Positions 43,660-52,179 of a DNA stretch of 64,000 nucleotides are shown here, one piece after another. Origin of the DNA: Allobacillus halotolerans (GTDB lineage: Bacteria > Bacillota > Bacilli > Bacillales > Alkalibacillaceae); NCBI RefSeq assembly GCF_028743495.1, contig NZ_CP117968.1; one strand, written 5' to 3'. Every line of letters starts with the position of its first letter. The first letter of the stretch is position 1. Below the pieces are notes generated by a model, which made no database searches, had not been told where the DNA came from, and saw only the letters and a list, made by a program, of their open reading frames with translations. The position numbers and the translations under genes are program-made.

Positions 43660-43848
43660 TTATTTCATTTGTTGTTGGGCTTGTTGTACAAGACGTTTTG
43701 TGATTTCGCCTCCAACAGAACCATTTGAACGAGATGTTGAATCTGGACCTAGCTGAACACCAAACTCTTGTGCAATTTCAACTTTCATTTGGTCTAGAGC
43801 TGCTTCAACTCCAGGTACAACTAAATTGTTTGAGTTTTGGTTTGCCAT
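43660..43848 (-). CDS. Alpha/beta-type small acid-soluble spore protein
   Basis: A 62-residue SASP. These proteins coat spore DNA, protect it from UV and heat, and are degraded by the protease GPR on germination. The GPR site region is EIAQEFGVQLG, and the family signature NGSVGGEITKRLVQ is present. The site has Gln where many members have Ser, Thr or Asn, which may be tolerated. GAGGAGGTGAT lies before the ATG at 43848. It is a single gene between ytfI and thiI; I could not define a sigma-G promoter with confidence. Confidence 0.97.
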   Translation of the reverse strand: MANQNSNNLVVPGVEAALDQMKVEIAQEFGVQLGPDSTSRSNGSVGGEITKRLVQQAQQQMK

Positions 43849-43950
43849 TCCTATCACCTCCTCGTTACCTATTGTGGTTCATAGGAGGAAATCAATACTG
43901 TGTAAATCATGGAAACTAAGGTACAGATTAGTTATCGTTGATTACCGTGC

Positions 43951-45153
43951 TTAAAACAAGTCATTATAAACATCTTCTTTAGAAGAGCGAGAGCCTTCAA
44001 ACACTACTGTTTCCATGCCATCGACAGCTCGTTGTAATTCTTCAGTAAAGTCGACTTTTGATTCAAATGCATTTACTTTATCACGTCTTGGTTTCGTTTT
44101 TGGTTGTTTCGGCACAAAAATCGTACAGCAGTCTTCATACGGACGGATCGAAATCTCATACGTATCGATTTCTTTAGAAATATCGATGATATCTAATTTA
44201 TCCATAGAGATCAGCGGTCTCAAAACAGGATAATTCGTTACTTCATTAATGGTATGCATGCTCTCCATCGTCTGACTGGCAACTTGGCCGAGGCTTTCAC
44301 CGGTGATCATCGATAAAATCTCTCGTTTTTCCGCGACCATTTCACTGATTCGGAGCATCATCCGTCGCATGATCGTCATCCCATAATTTTCGGGCATTTC
44401 TTTATGAATTTTTTGCTGAACTTCTGTAAAAGGAATGACGTGAAGCGTAATTTTCCCGCCAAAACGCGTTAACTTTTCAGCTAAATCTTCAACCTTTTGA
44501 CGCGCACGGTCACTTGTGAAAGGCGGCGAATGAAAATGAATGGCTTCTAGCTCGACACCACGTTTCATAGCTAGATAACCAGCAACAGGACTATCGATTC
44601 CACCTGACATTAACAATAAGCTCTTACCGGCTGAACCGACGGGCATTCCGCCTTTACCAAATGTTTTTGACGATGTAATATACGTTGCTTCTTTTCTAAT
44701 TTCAACACGTATTTCAACATCTGGATGATGGACATTGACCATCCACTTGTCTGTATTACTAAGAAGATGACCGCCAAGAATTTGATTCATCTCTTGCGAT
44801 GAGATTGGAAAGCTTTTATTTGGGCGCTTTGTTGCCACTTTAAATGTTTGACCCGTCTCTTTTTCAAGCGCAGCCAAGGCTCCTTCTTTAATTGCTTCTT
44901 TTTCATTTTCGACTTTTAAAGCTAAACTGAAAGAGTGAATCCCGAAAACTTGCTTACATACTTCGCTGACACCTTCAGCAGACTCACCGTTCAATAAAAT
45001 GTACATATGATCTCTTTTGGCCTGTATTTTCGTTTTCGGAAAGTCAACTAAAGCTTTACGCATATTATTTTCCAATAGTTGTATAAAGTGCCTTTTGTTT
45101 TTTCCTTTTAGCGCTAATTCTCCATACCGTATTAATAAATGATTATATTCCAT
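43951..45153 (-). CDS. thiI: tRNA 4-thiouridine sulfurtransferase ThiI
   Basis: ThiI adenylates and thiolates U8 of tRNA and can supply sulfur for thiamine. The 400 residues contain the N-terminal ferredoxin-like part, a THUMP domain to about residue 165, and the PP-loop LMSGGIDSPVAGYLAMKRG near 183. The enterobacterial C-terminal rhodanese domain is absent, as in B. subtilis. Its start is 4 nt after the cysteine desulfurase stop, and the AATGGGGTAA end of that gene serves as the binding site. The two proteins are known partners in bacilli. Confidence 0.96.
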   Translation of the reverse strand: MEYNHLLIRYGELALKGKNKRHFIQLLENNMRKALVDFPKTKIQAKRDHMYILLNGESAEGVSEVCKQVFGIHSFSLALKVENEKEAIKEGALAALEKETGQTFKVATKRPNKSFPISSQEMNQILGGHLLSNTDKWMVNVHHPDVEIRVEIRKEATYITSSKTFGKGGMPVGSAGKSLLLMSGGIDSPVAGYLAMKRGVELEAIHFHSPPFTSDRARQKVEDLAEKLTRFGGKITLHVIPFTEVQQKIHKEMPENYGMTIMRRMMLRISEMVAEKREILSMITGESLGQVASQTMESMHTINEVTNYPVLRPLISMDKLDIIDISKEIDTYEISIRPYEDCCTIFVPKQPKTKPRRDKVNAFESKVDFTEELQRAVDGMETVVFEGSRSSKEDVYNDLF

Positions 45154-45157
45154 AAAA

Positions 45158-46294
45158 TTACCCCATTAATTCTTCGATATTTTTTATTTTTTCATATAAA
45201 ACAGTTAGAAACGTATCAATATCTTCTTTCGACTGGTTCATATGCATGCTGACACGAATAGCAGCGGCTGTGTCATTCGTGTCAAAACCACAGGCTAGCA
45301 ACACATGGCTTGGTTCGTTTTGTTTTGAAGAACAGGCCGACTTTGTCGAAACCATAATACCTTCTTCACCCAACGCATGGATCAGTACCTCTGGTTTGAA
45401 CTTTAATACAGAAAAGTTAAGGATATTGGCGATCGCATCGTCAGGTGAGTTAATTTGAATGTTTGGAATCTCTTTCAACCGATCACGTAATGTTCGGTTC
45501 AATGAACCCACCGATGGATAATTCCTCTGTTGCTCTAACGCCAAGCGCATCGCTTTTGCCAAAGATACAGCGCCTGCTGGATTTTCAGTTCCTGGACGAA
45601 GAGTGTCTTGCTGACCACCCCCATAAAATAGTGGCTTTACCGTTACACCTCTCCGTTTCAATAAAAGACCAGTCCCTTTTAATCCATGGATTTTATGTCC
45701 AGAAATCGTCATTAGATCAATGCCTTCATGCGAATATGGAAGCGAAACCTTTCCGAACCCTTGTACGTGATCGACATGAAAATGAGCGGCTGGCCATTCT
45801 TTTAGAACGTCTGCGACTTGTTCGATTGGCTGGATACTGCCGATTTCATTATTAACATGCATCAATGTAACTAAAATGGTTTCTTCCCGCATTGCGTTTT
45901 TTAGGTCATCAATCGAGATCTTGCCCGTCTCATTTACTGGCAAATAGGTGACTTGGAACCCTTCTCGTTCTAACTGCTGGCATGTTCCCAAAACGGATGG
46001 GTGCTCGATGGCAGACGTAATGATATGGTTCCCTCGTTTTTGATGCGCATAAGCTATTCCTTGGATCGCCATATTATTACTTTCCGTACCACCAGATGTA
46101 AAAAAGACTTCTTTTTCATGAATCCCTAGTAATGAAGCGATTTGTTTTCGTGATTCACTTACCAATTTTTCAACTTCTCCACCAGCGATGTGTATCGAAG
46201 AAGGATTAGCAAAAAAGTCAGTCGCCACTTTTGTATAGGATCGAACGACAGATTCGTCCGGTTTTGTCGTTGCACTATTATCTAAATAGATCAT
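45158..46294 (-). CDS. Cysteine desulfurase (NifZ/IscS type, ThiI partner)
   Basis: This PLP enzyme takes sulfur from cysteine and hands it to ThiI. The start MIYLDNSATTKPD, PLP-region FTSGGTESNNMAI, the Schiff-base lysine in MTISGHKIHGLKGTG and the cysteine loop SACSSKQNEPSHV (sulfur-carrying Cys near 325) are intact. The ATG at 46294 follows AAAGGAGT, and length is 378. The longer frame upstream (MESTQTFKG) includes that site. Its coupling to thiI points to the NifZ group of Bacillus, which serves tRNA s4U rather than Fe-S clusters; this is inferred from context. Confidence 0.95.
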   Translation of the reverse strand: MIYLDNSATTKPDESVVRSYTKVATDFFANPSSIHIAGGEVEKLVSESRKQIASLLGIHEKEVFFTSGGTESNNMAIQGIAYAHQKRGNHIITSAIEHPSVLGTCQQLEREGFQVTYLPVNETGKISIDDLKNAMREETILVTLMHVNNEIGSIQPIEQVADVLKEWPAAHFHVDHVQGFGKVSLPYSHEGIDLMTISGHKIHGLKGTGLLLKRRGVTVKPLFYGGGQQDTLRPGTENPAGAVSLAKAMRLALEQQRNYPSVGSLNRTLRDRLKEIPNIQINSPDDAIANILNFSVLKFKPEVLIHALGEEGIMVSTKSACSSKQNEPSHVLLACGFDTNDTAAAIRVSMHMNQSKEDIDTFLTVLYEKIKNIEELMG

Positions 46295-46433
46295 CTTCAG
46301 TACTCCTTTAAATGTCTGCGTACTTTCCACCTTAGTATATTATCAAAAACTCGTCGATTGACAAGACTGAGTAGAAGGAAATCACTAAAATGAATGCAGA
46401 CCTTGCATTCGATTCAATGTTAGAAAGTCATTC

Positions 46434-46475
46434 TCAAAAAAAGAAGCGTTCCTTATGAAGAAGGAACGGCTTCTT
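46434..46475 (-). terminator. Terminator overlapping the end of the 46453 gene
   Basis: AAGAAGC-GTTCCTT pairs with AAGGAAC-G-GCTTCTT (one bulge), and TTTTTTTG follows leftward. The right arm lies inside the last codons of the small gene, so stop codon and terminator overlap. Confidence 0.85.
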
Positions 46476-46773
46476 GTTCAATCTCTAACCAATTCAACAA
46501 CTCATCAATCGGGATACCATCTTTGAATCGTTGTTTTTTACTGTATCGATCAATTGTTTTTTCCTTTGCTGATTGGTCTTGAACTGGAGCAGTAACAACT
46601 GACTCACTCTCAATAAAGACTACATATTCTTTTCCCACCATATTCGATTCAGCTATTTCATCATGGGATGAACCGAGGAGAATTTCATCGTCCGTATTCA
46701 AGAAAACGAACAATACAACCGTCCATGTCATTAAACAGGCAACCAAGCTCATGATCACATATCGCATTCCCAT
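46453..46773 (-). CDS. Small membrane-anchored protein of unknown function
   Basis: A 106-residue protein with one N-terminal hydrophobic segment (IMSLVACLMTWTVVLFVFL, about residues 7-25). Its polar, acidic remainder would be outside the membrane: a Ser/Glu-rich linker, then DGIPIDELLNWLEIE near the end. I do not recognise a family. AGGAG lies 8 nt before the ATG. It follows ezrA by 15 bp on the same strand, so it may be cotranscribed and envelope-related. B. subtilis has no obvious counterpart at this place. Confidence 0.72.
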   Translation of the reverse strand: MGMRYVIMSLVACLMTWTVVLFVFLNTDDEILLGSSHDEIAESNMVGKEYVVFIESESVVTAPVQDQSAKEKTIDRYSKKQRFKDGIPIDELLNWLEIEQEAVPSS

Positions 46774-46788
46774 TAAACTCGCTCCTAC

Positions 46789-48492
46789 TTAGGAAACTGA
46801 AGTCTCTTCTGACCCAATAAACTCTTCGATTCGTTTTAACGCACCAGGTTCAATCTCTTCCAAGGAGTTCGCAGCTTTTTCTAATGCTCGCTCGTATTCA
46901 AAATCGAGAAAGTTCGCTTCAGCTTCTGCGATATTTGCAGCTAAAATCGGATATTGGCTACGGTACCGGTTCGCATATTGAATCACACGTTCAGCAAGTG
47001 TTGCTTGTTCAATGAGTAAATCCGTTTGTTCGACGGCTTTCTTGACACATTTTTCTGCTTCATTCAACAACTCAGTAGCTTTGTCCATATCAAGTGGTTG
47101 CTCTTCGATGTTCGCATGCCCTTTCTCGATCAGCTCCCTCGCTTGATTAACGAGTTCGACCAAGTAATTTGGCACACCAGGCAAATTGTGTTTATGCAAC
47201 TTTTGTTTAACTACAAGGATTTCGTGTTTCAATGCTGCAATTTGATCTCTTGCTTCAAGTTCATCTTTCCTCAAGTTATGCAGATAATGATCAAATGCTT
47301 CTTGCGGTTCTTGCCATTCTTTATACTGATTGAACCATTGTTCGATTGCCGTGCGAATTGTCGAAAATGGCTTGTTGTCATCTTCTAGCATCTGTTTAAT
47401 TTCAATGGTTGCTCGATCTAACTCATCAATTAATTGCCCAAGTTCCTTTTGCTTTTCTTGCTTTTCACTATTGAGATGATAATTTTCTTGCACTGCCGCA
47501 ACACTTTCTTTCGTTTTCTCAAAAGTCTCTTTGGCTTGCTGCAATTTTTCATCCATTTCTGGAACATGTTCCACAACATATTTCTTATCCAAGGCTTCTT
47601 TTTCTAAATCATCATAAATTTCTTTCATTCTGGATTCGACTTCGGTAATTTTCTCACTAACTCCATCGTCATTGCCTTGGTTTAATTGCTCAATCAAAGC
47701 CAACAACGTTTCATGCAATAGATTGACTTCTTTATCGACACCTAGATGTTGGATTCGGAAGCCTTCATCTCTCATTTCACGTAAGCCATTTTGCAAATGG
47801 TCCAATTCTTCAGGAAGGGACTGCTTACACGCTCTGTACAATTCCGGGAATTCGTTTGATTTCCGTTCAATTTCATTTAAACGTGCTTGTAAATCATGAA
47901 TCAACGATTGAGCTTCCGTATAATTGCCTTCGTCACTCAATTCTTCAAATCGAGCCAATTCAGCTTCTATTTCATCTAATTCAACTTCAAAAACGACCTC
48001 TGCTTTACCGAGCTGATAGCCGTTTTCTAAAACTTTTTTTCGAACTTCTTTGATTCGTGGATTCACTTTTTTCGCTTCTTCTCTACTGTTTTGTTCTGAA
48101 TGAAGCAACCGTTCCACTTCTGCAAAAATTTCATCAATTGTATGTTCAACTTGGTTTAATTTTTCTTCAGCAGATTGTAATACGAGGAAAGCTTTTCGGA
48201 ATCGATACTTCTCAGCTGCTTCCTCTGATGCGAGTAATTGGTCTTCTAACGATCCGAATGTTTGATGATTGATTTCATCCCATTCTTCCCGCCAGGATTC
48301 AAACAGCTCCTCTGTTTCACCAGATAGATTGAGATGCCTGATTTTACCCAATTCTTCCGCTACTCGACGATTCATCAAATAGACTTTCTTTTCTTCCAAT
48401 GCATCTACGCGTTGGTATACTTTACGTCTCATAAAAACACCAACCAAAATTAATGCAACTATGATGATTAAAATTGTTAAAATCAGTTCCAT
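46789..48492 (-). CDS. ezrA: Septation ring formation regulator EzrA
   Basis: EzrA is a membrane-anchored negative regulator of FtsZ ring assembly that also links division to cell-wall synthesis. It has one N-terminal transmembrane segment (ILTILIIIVALILVGVFM) and then about 540 residues of nearly continuous coiled coil, ending with YERALEKAANSLEEIEPGALKRIEE. Length 567 is standard. GGAGGG precedes the ATG. It lies close to refZ, another FtsZ regulator, as in B. subtilis, where hisJ lies between; hisJ is not here. Confidence 0.96.
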   Translation of the reverse strand: MELILTILIIIVALILVGVFMRRKVYQRVDALEEKKVYLMNRRVAEELGKIRHLNLSGETEELFESWREEWDEINHQTFGSLEDQLLASEEAAEKYRFRKAFLVLQSAEEKLNQVEHTIDEIFAEVERLLHSEQNSREEAKKVNPRIKEVRKKVLENGYQLGKAEVVFEVELDEIEAELARFEELSDEGNYTEAQSLIHDLQARLNEIERKSNEFPELYRACKQSLPEELDHLQNGLREMRDEGFRIQHLGVDKEVNLLHETLLALIEQLNQGNDDGVSEKITEVESRMKEIYDDLEKEALDKKYVVEHVPEMDEKLQQAKETFEKTKESVAAVQENYHLNSEKQEKQKELGQLIDELDRATIEIKQMLEDDNKPFSTIRTAIEQWFNQYKEWQEPQEAFDHYLHNLRKDELEARDQIAALKHEILVVKQKLHKHNLPGVPNYLVELVNQARELIEKGHANIEEQPLDMDKATELLNEAEKCVKKAVEQTDLLIEQATLAERVIQYANRYRSQYPILAANIAEAEANFLDFEYERALEKAANSLEEIEPGALKRIEEFIGSEETSVS

Positions 48493-48596
48493 CAGAAGCC
48501 CTCCAACCTCACGACTCGTGAATCCTATCTCTATTCCTATATAATAGCATGTTTAGACATTAAATGGCTAAAAATTTAAGCATTTTATATAAAATT

Positions 48597-49223
48597 CTAT
48601 CCGTTTATCGGGTTTTGTGACGAATGCTCGGATAATGGCAACCATTTCTTAAATGTATCAATATAAGCTCGGATAAATGATTGACCACTCTGATCCCACG
48701 TATAGCCTTTTTGCCAATCATTGGCATACATGAACGGAGCATTTAATAAGCTTTTTAATTGAATATGTAAGGCGTCCTTTGAGGCCCCTTTCAATTCTAA
48801 TACATTTGCTACCGTATTCACCATTTCATTCATTAAATATCGCTCTTTCGCCACATAAGTAGAAAACATTTCCCTGATAAAAATATTATCTAATGACAAT
48901 TCACGTTGAATAAAACATGTGAATTGAAAGTTCTCATACTTGTATTGTATAATTTCTTCAATTACATTCAATATACGTTCTGCTGGCTGGTCATCTTGGC
49001 GATCTTCAAGTAAATTTTCGACTAATTCCAAGTACCGTTCATAATAATCGACAGTCATCGTTTCGAGTAATCCTTGTTTATTTTTAAAATAATAACTGAT
49101 TAAAGAAACATTGACGTCCGCTTTCGCTGTGATCGCCCGAATGGATGTCCCTTTAAAGCCATTATAATAGAATAATTCTGCAGCAGATTCCATTATTTTA
49201 TCTTTGGAACTTTTTTCTGACAT
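48597..49223 (-). CDS. refZ: TetR-family FtsZ regulator RefZ
   Basis: RefZ is a TetR-like DNA-binding protein that affects FtsZ-ring position during sporulation. The N-terminal helix-turn-helix reads SAAELFYYNGFKGTSIR then ADVNVSLISYYFKNKQGLLE, and a helical C-terminal domain follows; total 208 residues. The position between ezrA and ytsP is that of B. subtilis refZ (yttP). GAGGTGAT precedes the ATG. Its RBM binding motifs near the origin and elsewhere are outside this window or not recognised. Confidence 0.9.
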   Translation of the reverse strand: MSEKSSKDKIMESAAELFYYNGFKGTSIRAITAKADVNVSLISYYFKNKQGLLETMTVDYYERYLELVENLLEDRQDDQPAERILNVIEEIIQYKYENFQFTCFIQRELSLDNIFIREMFSTYVAKERYLMNEMVNTVANVLELKGASKDALHIQLKSLLNAPFMYANDWQKGYTWDQSGQSFIRAYIDTFKKWLPLSEHSSQNPING

Positions 49224-49315
49224 GAAATCACCTCATATTAGTATACCATTCGATAGAATGATTGAAAAACCTTCCCATACATTTCGGGAGATTACGACAA
49301 AAAGGAGAATTACAT

Positions 49316-49798
49316 ATGTTTGAAACAATTTCCTATAATGGAACAAAAGAAGAAAATTATCAATTATTGATTAAACAACTTGCAAGCTTATTGGAAGATG
49401 AAAAAGATGTCACCGCTAATTTGTCCAATGCAAGTGCCTTACTGAATCAATTTTTAAATGAGGTTAACTGGGTTGGATTCTATCTAATGAAAGATGGTGA
49501 ACTAGTTCTTGGACCGTTTCAAGGACTTCCTGCCTGTGTTCGCATTGCAGATGGCAAAGGGGTTTGTGGAACAGCCTCTCAGACTAGAAAAACGCAATTG
49601 GTAGCTGATGTGAATCAGTTCCCAGGTCACATCGCTTGTGACGCCAAAAGCCAGTCTGAAATCGTCGTTCCTATAATTATAGATGGCAAAGTTTACGGCG
49701 TGTTGGATATCGATAGCCCAATTAAAAATCGTTTTGATAAGACAGATCAAAAATATCTCGAAGAATTCGTTGATACACTCATCCGTTTCATAGACTAA
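49316..49798 (+). CDS. ytsP: Free methionine-(R)-sulfoxide reductase (GAF domain, YtsP)
   Basis: A 160-residue GAF-domain enzyme that reduces free methionine-R-sulfoxide. Three cysteines, Cys74 and Cys84 (in PACVRIADGKGVCGTAS) and Cys108 (HIACDA), have the same spacing (10 and 24) as the catalytic trio of the E. coli enzyme, so activity is likely. The ATG at 49316 has AAAGGAG 8 nt upstream; an earlier ATG in the frame (49262) lacks one. It is divergent from refZ and is a stress-repair gene. Confidence 0.93.
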   Translation: MFETISYNGTKEENYQLLIKQLASLLEDEKDVTANLSNASALLNQFLNEVNWVGFYLMKDGELVLGPFQGLPACVRIADGKGVCGTASQTRKTQLVADVNQFPGHIACDAKSQSEIVVPIIIDGKVYGVLDIDSPIKNRFDKTDQKYLEEFVDTLIRFID

Positions 49799-49816
49799 AC
49801 TTTCTAGTGAATATCC

Positions 49817-49845
49817 TTGACGGTAGTAAGTATTACACTTATAAT
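49817..49845 (+). promoter_or_regulatory. rpsD: sigma-A promoter of rpsD
   Basis: TTGACG (49817-49822), a 17-bp spacer and a perfect TATAAT (49840-49845). It is the best consensus promoter in the window. It drives a leader of about 180 nt before the rpsD start. Confidence 0.88.
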
Positions 49846-49851
49846 GGTCTT

Positions 49852-50033
49852 TGTGTAAAATAAAGAGCAGCCTATGTGTACCAGCTATGTTGTATTTTGT
49901 ACCTCAACGATGAGGTGTATCCCGTAACTCTCTGCTGCTGGAGCGAAGATGCATGAAAGCAAAATGCGCATGGTGATTGAGGGACACACTGTTACTATTT
50001 TATGCAAATATAACATAAAAGGAGGAGAAGCTC
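49852..50033 (+). ncRNA. Probable rpsD (S4) autoregulatory leader
   Basis: About 180 nt of untranslated leader precede rpsD. It contains a perfect hairpin ACCTCA/TGAGGT (49901-49916, loop ACGA), a possible pairing of GAGCAGC (49864-49870) with CTGCTGCT near 49932, and a strong site GGAGGAG before the GTG. In B. subtilis S4 represses its own translation through a structured rpsD leader; length and position fit, but I did not match it to that fold base by base. A short frame starting at 49949 is not supported. Confidence 0.58.
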
Positions 50034-50636
50034 GTGTCACGATTCACAGGCTCTCTCTGGAAAAAATCCAGACGTTACGGTATTTCTTTAACCGGAACTG
50101 GAAAGGAATTGGAAAGACGTCCTTACGCACCAGGCCAACATGGTCCAACACAGCGTAAAAAGCTTTCCGAATATGGTTTACAGCTTCAAGAAAAGCAAAA
50201 ACTACGTTATATGTTCGGAATTACAGAACGTCAATTCCGCAACACGTTCGTTATTGCAGGTAACATGAAAGGTGTTCATGGTGAGAACTTCTTGATCTTG
50301 CTAGAATCTCGCTTGGATAACCTCGTTTACCGTGCTGGTTTTGCACGTACACGTCGTCAAGCGCGTCAGCTTGTAAACCACGGTCACATCACTGTAGATG
50401 GAAGTCGTCTTGACATTCCTTCCTACCGCGTAAGACCTGGCCAAGTTATTGGGTTGAAAGAAAAATCCCAAAATCTTGACATTATCGCTGAAGCAATCGA
50501 AGTGAATAACTACGTACCAGAGTATTTAACTGTCGATGCTGACAAAAAAGAAGCTACTTTCAACCGCTTCCCAGAGCGTGAAGAAATGCCTTCTGAAATC
50601 AACGAAGCGTTAATCGTTGAGTACTACTCTCGTTAA
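50034..50636 (+). CDS. rpsD: 30S ribosomal protein S4
   Basis: S4 nucleates 30S assembly on 16S rRNA. The 200 residues begin SRFTGSLWKKSRRYGISL, show the RRPYAPGQHGP segment and the S4 RNA-binding domain (ESRLDNLVYRAGFARTRRQA then HGHITVDG). The four N-terminal zinc cysteines are absent, so it is the C-minus form. The initiator is GTG at 50034 with AAAGGAGGAG upstream. It has its own promoter, leader and terminator. In B. subtilis tyrS is close by; here about 13 kb lie between. Confidence 0.97.
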   Translation: MSRFTGSLWKKSRRYGISLTGTGKELERRPYAPGQHGPTQRKKLSEYGLQLQEKQKLRYMFGITERQFRNTFVIAGNMKGVHGENFLILLESRLDNLVYRAGFARTRRQARQLVNHGHITVDGSRLDIPSYRVRPGQVIGLKEKSQNLDIIAEAIEVNNYVPEYLTVDADKKEATFNRFPEREEMPSEINEALIVEYYSR

Positions 50637-50658
50637 TTAGCTTTCAAAATGTTGAACT

Positions 50659-50699
50659 AAAAAACTCTCGAACTTTTAATAAAGTCCGAGAGTTTTTTT
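50659..50699 (+). terminator. Terminator after rpsD
   Basis: AACTCTCG/CGAGAGTT is continued by ACTTT/AAAGT after one mismatch, and T7 follows on the plus strand, 20-60 bp after the rpsD stop. Confidence 0.92.
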
Positions 50700-50736
50700 A
50701 TTAAGAATCACACACATTGTCTTCTAATAAATTGCA

Positions 50737-50787
50737 AAAAGTTACCCCCATGATATTGAATCCATCAACGTCATAGGGGTAACTTTT
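50737..50787 (-). terminator. Terminator after the small membrane gene
   Basis: AAAAGTTACCCC/GGGGTAACTTTT is a perfect 12-bp pairing with an inner ATGA/TCAT and a long loop. Leftward it ends in CTTTTTGC. It faces the rpsD terminator across a short gap. Confidence 0.82.
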
Positions 50788-50812
50788 CCATTGTAATATG
50801 TAATGCCAAATC

Positions 50813-51001
50813 TTATAAAAATAAATACCAACCAATAAATCCAAAAACGATAATCAGAGGAATTAAAATGACATACATAACAGACAAACTGGAGAAACTT
50901 TTGTTTGAATTATAATCTTTCTTTCCTTGGTTACCGATCATAATCGTAATAATAAGTGCAATGATAGATACAACCATCGTGAGGAATAGGTAAAAATACA
51001 T
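50813..51001 (-). CDS. Small two-pass membrane protein, unknown
   Basis: A 62-residue protein with hydrophobic segments at residues 3-22 (FYLFLTMVVSIIALIITIMI) and 40-61 (VMYVILIPLIIVFGFIGWYL). A polar loop NQGKKDYNSNKSFSS lies between them. No family is recognised. AAGGAGGAC lies before the ATG and a terminator follows, so it is likely to be expressed as a single gene. Confidence 0.72.
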   Translation of the reverse strand: MYFYLFLTMVVSIIALIITIMIGNQGKKDYNSNKSFSSLSVMYVILIPLIIVFGFIGWYLFL

Positions 51002-51188
51002 TATTTGTCCTCCTTCAATTACCTTTGCTTACCTTTATGATAACATAAACAACTGTATATTGATGTGATCGTTTTCTCAATTTTGTGTCTATCTTAAAGA
51101 AAAAATCAGCAGCAAATGTTTCATTAGAAGAAGGGCATTTAAAGACAAATAAACTTTAGAACCTATTCACCTAAAAATTTAATCTGAT

Positions 51189-51911
51189 TTATATGAAATT
51201 CTTTAATGAGCCTGGTCTGCCAAAATAGTATCCTTGACCATAATGAATTCCTAGTTGTTTGGCTACATGACAATCTTCCTCAGTTTCTATTCCTTCCAAC
51301 ACGATAAAAATATTCGCAGAAAAAGATTCCATGATCGACTGAATAAATAACTTCTTTTTCGAATCCGTTTTCAAATTCATCGCATAAAAACGGTCGATTT
51401 TTGCAATGTGTGTTTCGATCTCGATACTGTTGAAAATACTATTCCCTTTACCCAGATCATCTAAGGCTATTCGAAACCCGACTTGTTTTAGCTGTTGAAT
51501 ATTTTTATGGAGTCTGTAAATATTCGTTTTTTCTTTTTCGTTGATTTCTATCACAATGTTCTGAAAGTCCAATGCTACTTCTTCAATGATTTTAATAAAC
51601 TCTTCGTAAAAATGTTGGTGGCAAAGCGTAGAAGGAAAAATGTTAATAAACAGAGTAAATGCGCTGGGCTCTTCCTGTAAACATTCCTTTTTAAACGTTT
51701 CACACGCCAAACGAATGGATAACATATCCAACTCATATAGCAAGCCCTCGTTTTTGGCTTTCTGAAAAAGCACCTCTGGATTCGGGATCTCTTCCGAACG
51801 GATGAGCGCTTCAAACCCAATGATTTCATCGTTCGACAAATTTATGATGGGTTGAAAAACATGAAATATATTAAGCTTTTTAATTGGAGAAATTTCGTTT
51901 ATGTATGCCAC
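51189..51911 (-). CDS. EAL-domain protein, probable cyclic-di-GMP phosphodiesterase
   Basis: A 240-residue single EAL domain without sensor or membrane part. Catalytic features are present: the EAL motif as GFEALIRSE, Asn in FINIFPSTL, Glu in IVIEINEKE, the Asp pair in RIALDDLGKGNS, Lys in AKIDRFYAM, Glu in LEGIETEED and the ending YGQGYYFGRP. On this basis it should hydrolyse c-di-GMP. The initiator appears to be GTG at 51909-51911 with only a weak GGACGG site, so the start is less sure. It is a single gene; no GGDEF partner is in the window. Confidence 0.88.
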   Translation of the reverse strand: MAYINEISPIKKLNIFHVFQPIINLSNDEIIGFEALIRSEEIPNPEVLFQKAKNEGLLYELDMLSIRLACETFKKECLQEEPSAFTLFINIFPSTLCHQHFYEEFIKIIEEVALDFQNIVIEINEKEKTNIYRLHKNIQQLKQVGFRIALDDLGKGNSIFNSIEIETHIAKIDRFYAMNLKTDSKKKLFIQSIMESFSANIFIVLEGIETEEDCHVAKQLGIHYGQGYYFGRPGSLKNFI

Positions 51912-52092
51912 TGAACAATTCCGTCCTTATGTATTAAATTCTATTGTATACGTTTAGTATAGCGAAATTTGTTACATTTTACTATGAAATTTTTCCGTTA
52001 CAGTTTATATATCGGCAGAAACGGCCAAGTGTTTAACAAAGAATACTTAATTTTCACTTCAGGCTTCAGTGAAGATAGTTTTTAACGCTAAT

Positions 52093-52137
52093 GAAATAAG
52101 CTCCGTCATTTTTTTGTAAAATAACGGAGCTTATTTT
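52093..52137 (-). terminator. Terminator after the Bce-type permease gene
   Basis: GAAATAAGCTCCGT pairs with ACGGAGCTTATTTT, with an A/T-rich top. It lies about 45 bp past the permease stop. On the minus strand TTTC follows, so the T run is short. Confidence 0.65.
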
Positions 52138-52179
52138 GAACTTGCCCTCTATTGAGAACTTGATGTATTCAAAGAAAGT

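Noticed and set aside
49949..50158. Short plus-strand frame in the rpsD leader
   Set aside because: It overlaps the start of rpsD in another frame and lacks a ribosome binding site; the region is better explained as leader RNA.
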